Source of the DNA: CAZGDV01 sp964524995
Lineage (GTDB): Bacteria; Chloroflexota; Dehalococcoidia; SZUA-161
Reading direction: 5' to 3'
Assembly (NCBI GenBank): GCA_964524995.1
Contig: CAZGDV010000025.1
Coordinates: 1-29,593 of the forward strand
DNA length: 29,593 bases
A program made the translations under genes and the position numbers. Positions 22,076 to 29,537 of the stretch are shown here, piece after piece. Position 1 is the stretch's first letter. Every line of letters begins with the position of its first letter. Under the pieces are notes generated by a model. That model made no database searches. It was not told where the DNA came from and saw nothing but the letters and a program-made list of their open reading frames with translations.

Positions 22076-22609
22076 ATGATCGAGATGACAATAGAGAGCA
22101 TCCGGGTCAGCATGCTCAACTATCAGCGTGTGGTGATCCTCAAGGAGAAGGCGGCTGAGCGCTATCTCCCTATTTGGATCGGGCCCGCTGAGGCTGATGC
22201 TATCGCGGTGAAGCTGCAGGAAGTCGCGGTACCGCGCCCGCTGACGCATGACCTGCTCGGCTCCGTAATAGAGGCGTTGGGTGCCAACGTAAGCGCGATC
22301 ATTGTCAATGACCTGCGTAATGACACCTTCTTCGCCAAGATAGTGCTCACCAGCGATGGTACGCAGCTCGAGGTCGATTCACGGCCCAGCGATGCCATTG
22401 CCCTTGCGGTGAGAGTCAAGGTGCCGATCTATGCAGAGGAGACCGTGCTGGACAAGGCCGGCATAGTGATTGATCCGGAGACTGGGAAGCCGACGCCCGC
22501 TCGTGACATACCACCGGAAGAGCTGGAGTCCATGTCGGCGTTCCGTGACTTCATCGAGAGCCTTGATCTCTCCGATTTCGACAAGGGCAAGCAGCAGGAA
22601 TCAGAGTAG
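22076..22609 (+). CDS. BFN-domain (DUF151) bifunctional nuclease family protein
   Basis: A 177-residue protein with a BFN domain (about 1-130). It shows IESIRVSMLNYQRVVILKEKAAERYLPIWIGPAEADAIAVKLQ, then RPLTHDLLGSVIEALGA and the DSRPSDAIALAVRVKVPIYA motif. Plant and some bacterial members have RNase/DNase activity, but the role in most bacteria is unknown. The C-terminal part (about 130-177) is acidic. Starts at 22052 (TTG) and 22070 (ATG) are in frame; GGGGA (22063-22067) is eight bases from ATG 22076, which is preferred. It is followed after about 40 nt by the small zinc-ribbon gene. Confidence 0.9.
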   Translation: MIEMTIESIRVSMLNYQRVVILKEKAAERYLPIWIGPAEADAIAVKLQEVAVPRPLTHDLLGSVIEALGANVSAIIVNDLRNDTFFAKIVLTSDGTQLEVDSRPSDAIALAVRVKVPIYAEETVLDKAGIVIDPETGKPTPARDIPPEELESMSAFRDFIESLDLSDFDKGKQQESE

Positions 22610-22648
22610 CGGACACCCGCTTCATCGTCGCAGGCGAGGCAGAACACA

Positions 22649-22975
22649 ATGAGCGAGTCGTTCCTGAGCAAGTTCTTCTCCGTCCTCAAGTGTGGAGTGT
22701 GCGGCAGGAGCTACGAGGCGGACGATGTCAAGATAGTGGGTCACGAGGAGGACCTCTGGTTCGTGTGTGCGTACTGCAATGCCTGCCATACTCAGGGCCT
22801 GATAGTAGCCATGGTGGAGAAGCGCGATACCGGTGATGAGGCGACGGACCTGACCGAGGATGAGCATGATCGGTTCGAGGAGGCGGAGGCGGTCTGTGCG
22901 AACGACGTCGTCGATATGCACAACTTCCTGAAGGGGTTCAACGGCGATTTCGTCGGCCTATTCGCGACGGAGTAG
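22649..22975 (+). CDS. Small zinc-ribbon-like protein of unknown function
   Basis: A 108-residue protein I do not recognise. Cysteines C15-x2-C18 and C40-x2-C43-x2-C46 (CAYCNACH) look like a treble-clef or ribbon zinc site. An acidic segment (about 60-80) and a C-terminal D-V-V-D-M-H-N-F-L-K-G-F motif follow. The ribosome-binding site is weak (AGGCGAGG-like). It shares its orientation with the BFN gene and is closed by a strong hairpin, suggesting a two-gene unit. A small nucleic-acid-binding protein is plausible but unproven. Confidence 0.75.
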   Translation: MSESFLSKFFSVLKCGVCGRSYEADDVKIVGHEEDLWFVCAYCNACHTQGLIVAMVEKRDTGDEATDLTEDEHDRFEEAEAVCANDVVDMHNFLKGFNGDFVGLFATE

Positions 22976-23008
22976 GCTTGCTTTGATTGCTTGATTGAGG
23001 AGCTGGAG

Positions 23009-23039
23009 GAGAGCCCAAGCCCGTGGGGCTTGGGCTCTC
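23009..23039 (+). terminator. Strong 14-bp hairpin before coaE
   Basis: GAGAGCCCAAGCCC (23009-23022) and GGGCTTGGGCTCTC (23026-23039) pair perfectly around a GTG loop. No U-tract follows (TGAGTAAA). The position, 33 nt after a stop and 42 nt before the next gene, fits a terminator or mRNA-stabilising hairpin. Confidence 0.7.
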
Positions 23040-23081
23040 TGAGTAAAGGCTATCGCAATCCATGATCCGGAGCAGACTGGG

Positions 23082-24275
23082 GTGATTGTCATAGGGCTCA
23101 CAGGGGGCATCGCGAGCGGTAAGAGCACCGTGTCGCGAATGCTGTTGGAGATGGGCGCTGCGGTCATCGATGCGGATAAGGTAGGACATGAGGCGTTCCG
23201 CAGCGACAGCGATGCGCGCGACGAGGTCGTCACGGCTTTCGGGAGCGACATACTCGGCCAGGATGGTGAGATCGACCGCGGAAAGCTCGCCGAGATAGTG
23301 TTCGAGGACCTGGAGGCTCTCGACCAGTTGAACCGCATAATGCACCCGATCATTCGCAGGATGGTGGAGCGTCAGATCGATGAGTATCGGTCTCAGGGGT
23401 CGGAGGCGGTAGTGCTCGAGGCTGCTCTCCTGATCGAGGCGGGATGGACCGACCTCGTTGACCAGGTCTGGGTTGTAATATCGCCTGAGTCCATGGTGAT
23501 AGAAAGGCTTCAGAGCCAGAAGGGCTACACAGAGGCCCAGGCCAGGGCGAGGATCAGTGCTCAGATGCCGTCGTCCGAGCGCTCCAAGCATGCGGACGCT
23601 GTGATACACAACGATTCCGACATCGCGTCACTGAGGGAGGAGGTGGAGCGGCTCTGGAGGAACGCGTTGGCTGGTGGGCCCGGGCTGGCACAAAGGAAAT
23701 CGGCGTCCAGAATGGCTTGGACGGACGAGATCAGGGAGATTCTCGCACAAAGAAAAGCGAGAGTGATGACAGGGACGGGTAGAAGGCTTTCCGCGGTCCT
23801 GCTGCCTATCTACAAGAAGGGTGATGACTACTATATCGTTCTCACCAAGCGCAGCGAGGACATGGAGCATCACAAGGGCCAGGTCTCCTTTCCCGGCGGG
23901 GCCTACGAAGAGGCGGACGGCGACCTGCGAAACACGGCTCTGCGGGAGGCTTTCGAAGAGGTTGGCATAAGCCCCGACGACGTTGAGATACTCGGCACTC
24001 TTGACGGCGAGGTGACCGCCACCAGCAACTTCACTATCGCTCCATTCGTGGGCGCGATCCCGTATCCCTATGAGTTCAAGGTGAGCGCGCAGGAGGTCCA
24101 GGTTCTGATCGTGGCACCTGTGGCGGCTCTGCTCGACCCGCTGAACTTCAGACCACAGACACCCGACTCGGAGGGCAGGCTTCACCCCTGGGGCTACTTC
24201 CGGTACGGCGAGCACAAGATAACCGGGATCACAGCACGGATACTGAAGCAGTTCCTCGATCTCGTTTTCCCCTGA
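23082..24275 (+). CDS. coaE: Fusion of dephospho-CoA kinase (CoaE) and a Nudix CoA-pyrophosphatase-like domain
   Basis: A 397-residue two-domain protein. Residues 1-200 are CoaE, the last step of CoA synthesis (dephospho-CoA + ATP to CoA): P-loop GGIASGKST (8-16), DADKVGHE, and VLEAALLIEAGW. Residues about 211-397 are a Nudix hydrolase with VLTKRSEDMEHHKGQVSFPGG directly before the box and REAFEEVG (288-295). This matches the NudL/PCD1 CoA diphosphatase branch, which cleaves CoA to 3',5'-ADP and phosphopantetheine. The GTG start has GGAG nine bases upstream. An in-frame ATG at 23712 (residue 211) has AAAGGA some 14 bases away, so separate translation of the Nudix part is possible but weakly supported. 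It converges on cinA with nine bases between stops. Confidence 0.9.
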   Translation: MIVIGLTGGIASGKSTVSRMLLEMGAAVIDADKVGHEAFRSDSDARDEVVTAFGSDILGQDGEIDRGKLAEIVFEDLEALDQLNRIMHPIIRRMVERQIDEYRSQGSEAVVLEAALLIEAGWTDLVDQVWVVISPESMVIERLQSQKGYTEAQARARISAQMPSSERSKHADAVIHNDSDIASLREEVERLWRNALAGGPGLAQRKSASRMAWTDEIREILAQRKARVMTGTGRRLSAVLLPIYKKGDDYYIVLTKRSEDMEHHKGQVSFPGGAYEEADGDLRNTALREAFEEVGISPDDVEILGTLDGEVTATSNFTIAPFVGAIPYPYEFKVSAQEVQVLIVAPVAALLDPLNFRPQTPDSEGRLHPWGYFRYGEHKITGITARILKQFLDLVFP

Positions 24276-24284
24276 CAAGAAGCG

Positions 24285-25517
24285 TCAGATAGCTCCCAAC
24301 AGGAACTGCCGCAGCTTGAAGAGGGCGGAGTAGACCGCCCGGCGCTTCACTTCCAGCCGTCTCATGGGGAACGTGTAGGAGAACGATACCCCTCTCTCAC
24401 TGGACTCGATGCCTATGTGAACCGTGCCAACGGGTTTGCCCTCCAACTCCGATGGCCCCGCCACCCCCGTGATCCCCACCCCTATGTTCGCGGCCAGCCT
24501 GGTCCGTGCCGCGCGGGCCATTGCCACGGCCACGTCAGGGTCGACCGTACCGCGTTTCGCCAGCAGCGCCCTGTCCACGCCGTACTCGCCCTTCGCCTCC
24601 GCCGTGTAGGAGACCAGGCCGCCCTTGAAGTAGTCTGAGCTGCCCGGCACATCCGTTATTGTGCTCGCCAGAAGCCCCCCGCTGCACGACTCCATAGTAG
24701 CGAGCGTGAGACCTCGCTCCCGGAGCATGTCCCCGAGCAGGGCCTCCATCGTGTCGTCGTCATATCCCCAGATCGAATCGCCGAGGATTCCGACGAGCTT
24801 CCCTTCGGCTGCTGTTATCAGCCTGCGGGCGTTGTCGGCGTCCGAGTCCTTGGCCGTGAGGCGGAGGTGTATCCCGTCGAGCTTGGCGTATACGCCGAGC
24901 GTCGGATTGGCTGACGACAGGAGCAGGCTCACCATCTCGTCGACCTTGGCCTCACCGAGGCCGAGCGTCTTGATCGTGCGCGACACGATGACATCGCCGC
25001 CCGCACGGCGCTTCAGCTCCGGTCTCACGTCGGTCTCCCACATCTCTTTCATCTCGCCCGGCGGGCCGGGGATCGCAACGATGGTTCGCCCGTCGTGCTC
25101 GACCCACCACCCCGGCGCACTGCCCCGGCGATTGGGCAGGGGCCGGGCTGAGGGTATGACATGTGCCTGCTTGATGTTGCGCTCCGGCATCTCGAAACCC
25201 AGCTTGTCGAACAGGCCGCGCAGCCATGCCTCCGCCTCGGGATCGACGCTCATCTCCTCGCCGACCAGCTCGGCGATAGCCTCGCGCGTAACGTCGTCCT
25301 CGGTCGGCCCGAGACCCCCGGTGAGGATAACGAGGTCCGAGCGCCCGTACGCGCGTTTCAGGGCGTCCAGCAGCCTTCCCCGGTTGTCTCCCACCTGCGT
25401 GATCCAGTAGAGGTCGATGCCCAGGAGCGGCAGCTCGGAGGCGAGGTAGGGGGCGTTGGTGTCGGTGATCTCGCCCAGCAGGATCTCGGTGCCTACGGAT
25501 ATGATCTCGGCTTTCAT
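24285..25517 (-). CDS. cinA: CinA-like protein (NMN amidohydrolase / ADP-ribose pyrophosphatase family)
   Basis: A 410-residue protein with an N-terminal MoCF-like COG1058 domain (about 1-170; VGTEILLGEITDTNAPYLA, LTGGLGPTEDDVTREAIAE, GPPGEM) and a C-terminal CinA amidase domain (about 250-410; TMESCSGGLLASTITDVPGSSDYF, KGGLVSYT, GITGVAGP). Full-length CinA proteins recycle pyridine nucleotides by deamidating NMN, and some also hydrolyse ADP-ribose. The start is ATG with the canonical MKAEIISVGTE. It lies 60 nt downstream of thi4 on the same strand; a CATAAT-like -10 lies in the gap, so it may have its own promoter or ride on the thiamine operon. Confidence 0.93.
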   Translation of the reverse strand: MKAEIISVGTEILLGEITDTNAPYLASELPLLGIDLYWITQVGDNRGRLLDALKRAYGRSDLVILTGGLGPTEDDVTREAIAELVGEEMSVDPEAEAWLRGLFDKLGFEMPERNIKQAHVIPSARPLPNRRGSAPGWWVEHDGRTIVAIPGPPGEMKEMWETDVRPELKRRAGGDVIVSRTIKTLGLGEAKVDEMVSLLLSSANPTLGVYAKLDGIHLRLTAKDSDADNARRLITAAEGKLVGILGDSIWGYDDDTMEALLGDMLRERGLTLATMESCSGGLLASTITDVPGSSDYFKGGLVSYTAEAKGEYGVDRALLAKRGTVDPDVAVAMARAARTRLAANIGVGITGVAGPSELEGKPVGTVHIGIESSERGVSFSYTFPMRRLEVKRRAVYSALFKLRQFLLGAI

Positions 25518-25577
25518 AGTCGCACGACTGGACTCGGGATTATGGATAAGGCTTTGGGGGATGGGGGGAAACCGTGC

Positions 25578-26372
25578 TCACGCCTTGGCCGACTGACGCA
25601 CTATCCCCATCGCGATCTCGGCGGCCCTCTTTCCCGAGAGCAGCATGGCCCCGAAGGTCGGGCCCATGCGGTGCACGCCATATACGGCCCCCACCGCCAT
25701 CCCGGTCACGATGAGCCCTGGATAGGCTTCTCCCGTCTGCTCCACGATGGCGTCCTCGGACTTGTCAATCCAGAGTCCTCCCTCGCCCGCCAGCTTGATC
25801 AGGCCCCGCTTCTCCAGCTTCTTGAGTACCACGGCGTCGTGGCCGGTAGCATCCATCGTCAATCTGGACTCCAGGAGCACGGGATCGAGGGCGGCCATCT
25901 CCTTGGGGAGGTGGGCGATGGGGCTCCAGTTGATCACCGCGCCGGCTACTCTGTTGTTCTCGTGCAGTATCACGTCTTCGAGCATGGTCATGTTGAGTAT
26001 CTTGACACCGGCGTCGCAAGCAGCCCCGATGGTCTTGGCGCAGGCGTGCGGCGCGTCCGCTACGTACAGCCCATCCTGCACCTTCTCGAAAGGCACCCCG
26101 AGTTCCCCCAGCACTTCCTGGGCCGGTTCCCTCACCGTGAGCTTGTTCATCAGGTGGCCGCCGATCCAGTACCCGCCGCCGAGGTAGTTGTTCCTCTCGA
26201 CTATCACCACGTTGAGGCCGGCTTGCGCCAAATCCCTTCCCGCGATCAGCCCGCTCGGGCCGCCGCCGACGATCAGCACGTCGCTCTCGATACACTGCTC
26301 GAAATGGCGGAAATAGCTCCCGGCTATCGCCCTGGTGACGTCGCTCTCCCTCGCGGGGTGGAACAATGGCAT
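25578..26372 (-). CDS. thi4: Thi4-family thiazole synthase with Ala at the sulfur-donor position
   Basis: A 264-residue flavin-like Rossmann enzyme that makes the thiazole phosphate of thiamine from NAD and glycine. The dinucleotide-binding motif is VLIVGGGPSGLIAGRDLAQAG (about 32-53). NNYLGGGYWIGG and a C-terminal GMAVGAVYGVHRMGPTFGAML follow. By eye, the residue that is the suicidal Cys in yeast and His in archaeal enzymes (two before Asp-Pro) is Ala161 (EMAALDP), so it cannot donate its own sulfur; free sulfide is the likely source. The longer frame to 26531 runs into thiC. AGGAG six bases before the ATG at 26372 sets the start. It follows thiC by 22 nt under the TPP riboswitch. Confidence 0.92.
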   Translation of the reverse strand: MPLFHPARESDVTRAIAGSYFRHFEQCIESDVLIVGGGPSGLIAGRDLAQAGLNVVIVERNNYLGGGYWIGGHLMNKLTVREPAQEVLGELGVPFEKVQDGLYVADAPHACAKTIGAACDAGVKILNMTMLEDVILHENNRVAGAVINWSPIAHLPKEMAALDPVLLESRLTMDATGHDAVVLKKLEKRGLIKLAGEGGLWIDKSEDAIVEQTGEAYPGLIVTGMAVGAVYGVHRMGPTFGAMLLSGKRAAEIAMGIVRQSAKA

Positions 26373-26394
26373 CTCTCTCTCCTCTCGGGGAAAA

Positions 26395-27696
26395 CTAGCA
26401 GCGGTCGCGCCCTGTGTCCAGGTAGTCGGCGACCAGCTCCATCGCGCAGTACTCTCCGCACATGCTGCAGCCGGAGCCCTTTGTGTCGTGCTGGGAGCGT
26501 CCTTTGGACGCGGTGGCGGGGTCGAGTGCAAGCTCGATCTGCTTCTGCCAGTCGAGATCCTTGCGGGCCTGCGACATCGCTCTGTCCCACTCCAGTGCGC
26601 CCTTCACCCCCTTGACTATGTCGCCGGCGTGCGCAGCGAGGCGCGTGGCTATGACACCCTCCCTGACGTCGTCCGGGTCGGGCAGGGACAGGTGCTCGGA
26701 AGGGGTCACGTAGCACAGGTAGTCGGCACCGGCACCGGCGGCGATAGCGCCGCCGATCGCACAGGTTATGTGGTCGTATCCCGCTCCGACATCCGTGACC
26801 AGCGGCCCGAGCACGTAGAAAGGCGCGCCCTTGCACACCACTTTCTGCAGCTTCACGTTCGCCGTGATCTGATCGAGAGGCACGTGACCGGGTCCCTCCA
26901 CCATCACCTGCACCCCGGCTTCGCGGCTGCGCTCGACCAGTTCACCGATCGTGAGCAGCTCTTCGATCTGAGGTCGATCGGAGGCGTCGGCCAGGCTCCC
27001 GGGCCGCAGCCCGTCTCCCAGACTCAGCGTCACATCGTACCTGCGGGTGATTTCGAGCAGGCGGTCGAAGTGCTCGTACAGCGGGTTCTCCTTGCTGTTG
27101 TGCAGCATCCAGCCAATGGTGAATGCCCCGCCCCTGGACACCACGTCCGTAACGCGCGGGGACTTCTTCAAGCGTTCGACCGCCTTGAGCGTCACGCCGC
27201 AGTGTACCGTCATGAAGTCGACGCCCTCCTGGGCCTGCTGCTCGATCACGTCGAAGAGGTAGTCGGCAGGCATAGCCACGATCGAGCCGTACCTGCCTAT
27301 GGACTCGATGCCCGCCTGGTAAAGGGGGACCGTGCCCAGAGGCAGGCGTGTGGCTGCCAGGATTGCGCGGCGCACGGCACCGATGTCGCCTCCGGTACTC
27401 AGGTCCATCACCGTGTCGGAGAGGGCGGACTCGGCGGCACGGAGCTTCGCCATCTCCGTCTCGATGTTGCCGTAGTCCGACGAGGTGCCGATGTTGGCGT
27501 TGACCTTCGTGCGCAGGCCCTTGCCGATGCCGCAGGGCTCCAGGTGCCTGTGGTTGACGTTCGCCGGTATCACGATAGTGCCATCCGCGACTCCGGCGCA
27601 CACGAACTCGGCGTCGAGCGATTCTCTATCGGCAACGATCCGCATCTCTCGCGAGATCGTGCTCTGGCGCGCCTGCTCCAGCTGTGTCACAGTCAT
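26395..27696 (-). CDS. thiC: Phosphomethylpyrimidine (HMP-P) synthase ThiC
   Basis: A 433-residue radical-SAM enzyme that rearranges AIR into HMP phosphate for thiamine. It has VNANIGTSSDYGNIETEM, MDLSTGGD, MVEGPGHVPLDQI and a C-terminal cluster motif CSMCGEYC. That motif has CX2CX3C spacing, one residue shorter than the CX2CX4C of plant and E. coli enzymes, and seems to be the short anaerobe-type ThiC without the long N-terminal domain. The start is uncertain: TTG 27708, ATG 27696 and GTG 27690 are all in frame behind GGAGAG. TTG lies within the riboswitch terminator tail, so ATG is chosen. It leads the operon thiC-thi4. Confidence 0.94.
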   Translation of the reverse strand: MTVTQLEQARQSTISREMRIVADRESLDAEFVCAGVADGTIVIPANVNHRHLEPCGIGKGLRTKVNANIGTSSDYGNIETEMAKLRAAESALSDTVMDLSTGGDIGAVRRAILAATRLPLGTVPLYQAGIESIGRYGSIVAMPADYLFDVIEQQAQEGVDFMTVHCGVTLKAVERLKKSPRVTDVVSRGGAFTIGWMLHNSKENPLYEHFDRLLEITRRYDVTLSLGDGLRPGSLADASDRPQIEELLTIGELVERSREAGVQVMVEGPGHVPLDQITANVKLQKVVCKGAPFYVLGPLVTDVGAGYDHITCAIGGAIAAGAGADYLCYVTPSEHLSLPDPDDVREGVIATRLAAHAGDIVKGVKGALEWDRAMSQARKDLDWQKQIELALDPATASKGRSQHDTKGSGCSMCGEYCAMELVADYLDTGRDRC

Positions 27697-27705
27697 TCTC
27701 TCCAA

Positions 27706-27737
27706 CAAAGAAACCCCGAGCCTAGGTCCTCGGGGTT
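27706..27737 (-). terminator. Riboswitch-controlled terminator before thiC
   Basis: CTCGGGGTT and AACCCCGAG (27737-27729 and 27720-27712) form a 9-bp stem around an 8-nt loop, followed by TCTTTG. It lies between the TPP aptamer and the thiC start, as an expression platform should. Thiamine pyrophosphate binding is expected to favour this hairpin. Confidence 0.8.
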
Positions 27738-27754
27738 CCGTCTGTTCGATCGGC

Positions 27755-27839
27755 CCGCTTCCCTACGCTCGTATTACCGAGTTCAGGTTCCAAGGGTTGG
27801 TGGCGTAGCCACCTCTCAGCCACTGAGCTCCCCTAGCGG
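27755..27839 (-). ncRNA. TPP riboswitch aptamer (THI element)
   Basis: On the minus strand P1 is CCGCT/AGCGG. The conserved cores CTGAGAGG, ACCCTTGGAACCTGA and GTAATACGAGCGTAGGGAAGCGG follow in order. P3 is a GGTGGC-TAC-GCCACC hairpin. This is the standard thiamine-pyrophosphate-sensing layout, about 60 nt before thiC. Confidence 0.95.
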
Positions 27840-27864
27840 AATCTATTCAGTTGTCTCTGAGGGC

Positions 27865-27893
27865 AATATACATCAAAAGAAGGTTGTCTGCAA
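27865..27893 (-). promoter_or_regulatory. Promoter of the thiC-thi4 operon
   Basis: TTGCAG (27893-27888), 17-nt spacer and TATATT (27870-27865) on the minus strand. Transcription would start near 27858, just before the riboswitch, so the aptamer is in the leader from its first helix. Confidence 0.75.
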
Positions 27894-27896
27894 GCG

Positions 27897-28604
27897 CTAA
27901 GCTCCCGGCGATGCGCATATCAGGGCCAGGCAACATCCGTCGCACTGCGGCGACTTCTTGCACACATCCTTCCCGTGGCGAACGAGGAGGGCATGATACT
28001 CGTTGAACAGGCTCTCGTCGTGTGGAAGACTGCTCGTGAACAGCGCCTGGAGCGAATGATAGTCGGTTCCGTTGTCGGCCAGGCCCAGGCGTGCCATCAC
28101 ACGTACGGTGTACGCGTCCACAACGAATATGGGCTTGCGCGCTGCGTACAGTATGATCGAGTCCGCCGTCTCCGGTCCTATGCCGTGGACTGCCAGCAGC
28201 TCTGCCCTGAGGCTTGCCGTATCGAGCGCGAACAGCCTGTCCAGAGAGTCCGCGTATCGCTCCCCCAGGTGATCGACGAATGCCCGCAGCTTCCTGGCCT
28301 TGGCGTTGTAGTATCCCGATGGGTAGATGAGGTGAGCGAGGCGTTCCATGGGCAGTGCGCGTATGGCTGCCGGGTTGAGCGCGTCCTCGCGCCTGAGATT
28401 GGCGATTGCCTTCTCTACGTTCGCCCACGCCGCGGATTGCGTCAGTATCGCGCCGACGATTACCTCGAAGGGCATGTCGGCGGGCCACCAGTGCTGGGGC
28501 CCGTACCGTTCGAAAAGCAGGTGGTAAACCTCGACTATCCGCCGGGCCAGGGGGTTGTCCTCGTCGACGCCGGTCTGGGCGTCCCTATGTCTGGTATTGG
28601 GCAT
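27897..28604 (-). CDS. Endonuclease III-superfamily DNA glycosylase (MagIII-like)
   Basis: A 235-residue HhH-GPD base-excision glycosylase. The helix-hairpin-helix reads AVHGIGPETADSIILYAARK, followed by the catalytic Asp in VVDAYTVRVMARLGL. A C-terminal iron-sulfur-type motif has spacing CX5CX2CX5C, close to but not identical with the CX6CX2CX5C of Nth. The lyase Lys of Nth (in GRKTA) is Glu here (GPETA). This indicates a monofunctional glycosylase of the MagIII (3-methyladenine) group rather than a bifunctional Nth. The ATG at 28604 follows the trmO stop by five bases; a GTG at 28610 is the alternative. Target lesion cannot be read with certainty. Confidence 0.85.
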   Translation of the reverse strand: MPNTRHRDAQTGVDEDNPLARRIVEVYHLLFERYGPQHWWPADMPFEVIVGAILTQSAAWANVEKAIANLRREDALNPAAIRALPMERLAHLIYPSGYYNAKARKLRAFVDHLGERYADSLDRLFALDTASLRAELLAVHGIGPETADSIILYAARKPIFVVDAYTVRVMARLGLADNGTDYHSLQALFTSSLPHDESLFNEYHALLVRHGKDVCKKSPQCDGCCLALICASPGA

Positions 28605-28609
28605 AGACA

Positions 28610-29074
28610 CTAATGCTGGCTCTGCTCCTCGGCTCCGAGCGCCTGGAGCTTGTGTACCCACTCGGGCATTCTCGTCCAGCTCTGTGAGTCTCCCGGCAGG
28701 CATGGCTTGATATCGTAAACGGGCGTACCGTCGATCGCATCCAGGCCTCGCACGATCAGTGTGTTGTCGCGGCGTTCAACGAGCCTCACGAGGGTGAGGC
28801 CGAGGGGGTTCGGTCTCACGGGGCTGCGCGTTGCGAACAGGCCAACCAGCGGGAGGTCCGATCTGCATTGGGGATGTGTTTTCAGCGGCATTCCCTTCCC
28901 CCAATGTGACCTGTGGAACCCGAAGATGACGTGTATATGGGAGAACTCGTCGAGACCGTCCAGGGCTTCCTCGAAATCGGCGTCAACTACGATCTCGGAC
29001 TCGATGTCTTTCCAGTCGCGCCTTCCGATCTCCTTGACGTCGTTCCGCACAAGCCCGATAGCGATCAGTTCCAT
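28610..29074 (-). CDS. trmO: tRNA t6A37 N6-methyltransferase TrmO
   Basis: A 154-residue SAM-dependent enzyme of the TrmO/YaeB (TsaA) fold that methylates t6A37 to m6t6A37 in tRNA-Thr. Diagnostic stretches are ELIAIGLVRNDV, GLDEFSHIHVIFGFHRSHW, and GLFATRSPVRPNPLGLTLVRLVERRDN, ending in D.KP. The longer frame to 29158 crosses a TATAAT box, and AGGA seven bases before the ATG at 29074 gives the usual N-terminus, so that start is preferred. The protein lacks the C-terminal extension of E. coli TrmO. It is co-directional and nearly contiguous with the glycosylase gene. Confidence 0.92.
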   Translation of the reverse strand: MELIAIGLVRNDVKEIGRRDWKDIESEIVVDADFEEALDGLDEFSHIHVIFGFHRSHWGKGMPLKTHPQCRSDLPLVGLFATRSPVRPNPLGLTLVRLVERRDNTLIVRGLDAIDGTPVYDIKPCLPGDSQSWTRMPEWVHKLQALGAEEQSQH

Positions 29075-29119
29075 GTTGCCATCCTGTTCCGCAGCGCACC
29101 CGGCTTCTGGCCGGTGATG

Positions 29120-29125
29120 ATTATA
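29120..29125 (-). promoter_or_regulatory. Promoter -10 element of trmO
   Basis: TATAAT on the minus strand, with only a weak TTCGTC/GTTCGT near the -35 position. Transcription would start near 29113, about 40 nt before the trmO ATG. A small hairpin CACCGGC-CAGAA-GCCGGGTG lies in the leader. Confidence 0.55.
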
Positions 29126-29215
29126 GCACGGGTCACAGTCAGACGAACCGGGTGTCATAGCTTGGTCATGACGTAGCGGGCTTGCGGCTGTGATTGTGGG
29201 AAGACGCCGGCAGGG

Positions 29216-29518
29216 CTAGGGTGTTTGGGCTTCTTCGCCCCAGGTCTGCATCAGCTTCTTGATGCGCTCTGCGAGCTTGGGGTTAGCCTTGAGCCTCTGC
29301 ATGAATATGGGGCAGGTCTCGAGCATGAAGTTCTGAGTGGCTGCAGCCAGCTCAGACAGGTATGTGGACATGGTGGCATCGTCACCGACGAAGGACGCGC
29401 CGGGCATCTGCCTCCTGATGTCGTCGATGGTGAACCTCATAGGTGTCACACAGGACTTGTACCAAGGACATTCCTTGCACTGTACGACTGCAGAGGCCTC
29501 GTCTAGTATGTCGCCCAA
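29216..29518 (-). CDS. Small Cys-motif protein of unknown function
   Basis: A 100-residue protein I do not recognise. An N-terminal CKECPWYKSC (C14, C17, C23) and a later ETCPIF cysteine could bind an iron-sulfur cluster or zinc. The remainder is helical, with a Lys-rich C-terminus (RIKKLMQTWGEEAQTP). The only usable start is TTG at 29518, six bases after AGGG. It lies 21 nt downstream of the tRNA-Glu gene on the same strand and could be co-transcribed with it. Confidence 0.7.
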   Translation of the reverse strand: MGDILDEASAVVQCKECPWYKSCVTPMRFTIDDIRRQMPGASFVGDDATMSTYLSELAAATQNFMLETCPIFMQRLKANPKLAERIKKLMQTWGEEAQTP

Positions 29519-29537
29519 CTGCCACCCTGTTCGTATT

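Noticed and set aside
24272..24288. CTGAC/GTCAG hairpin between the convergent coaE fusion and cinA as a bidirectional terminator
   Set aside because: Only a 5-bp stem with no T-run after it on either strand; too weak to call.
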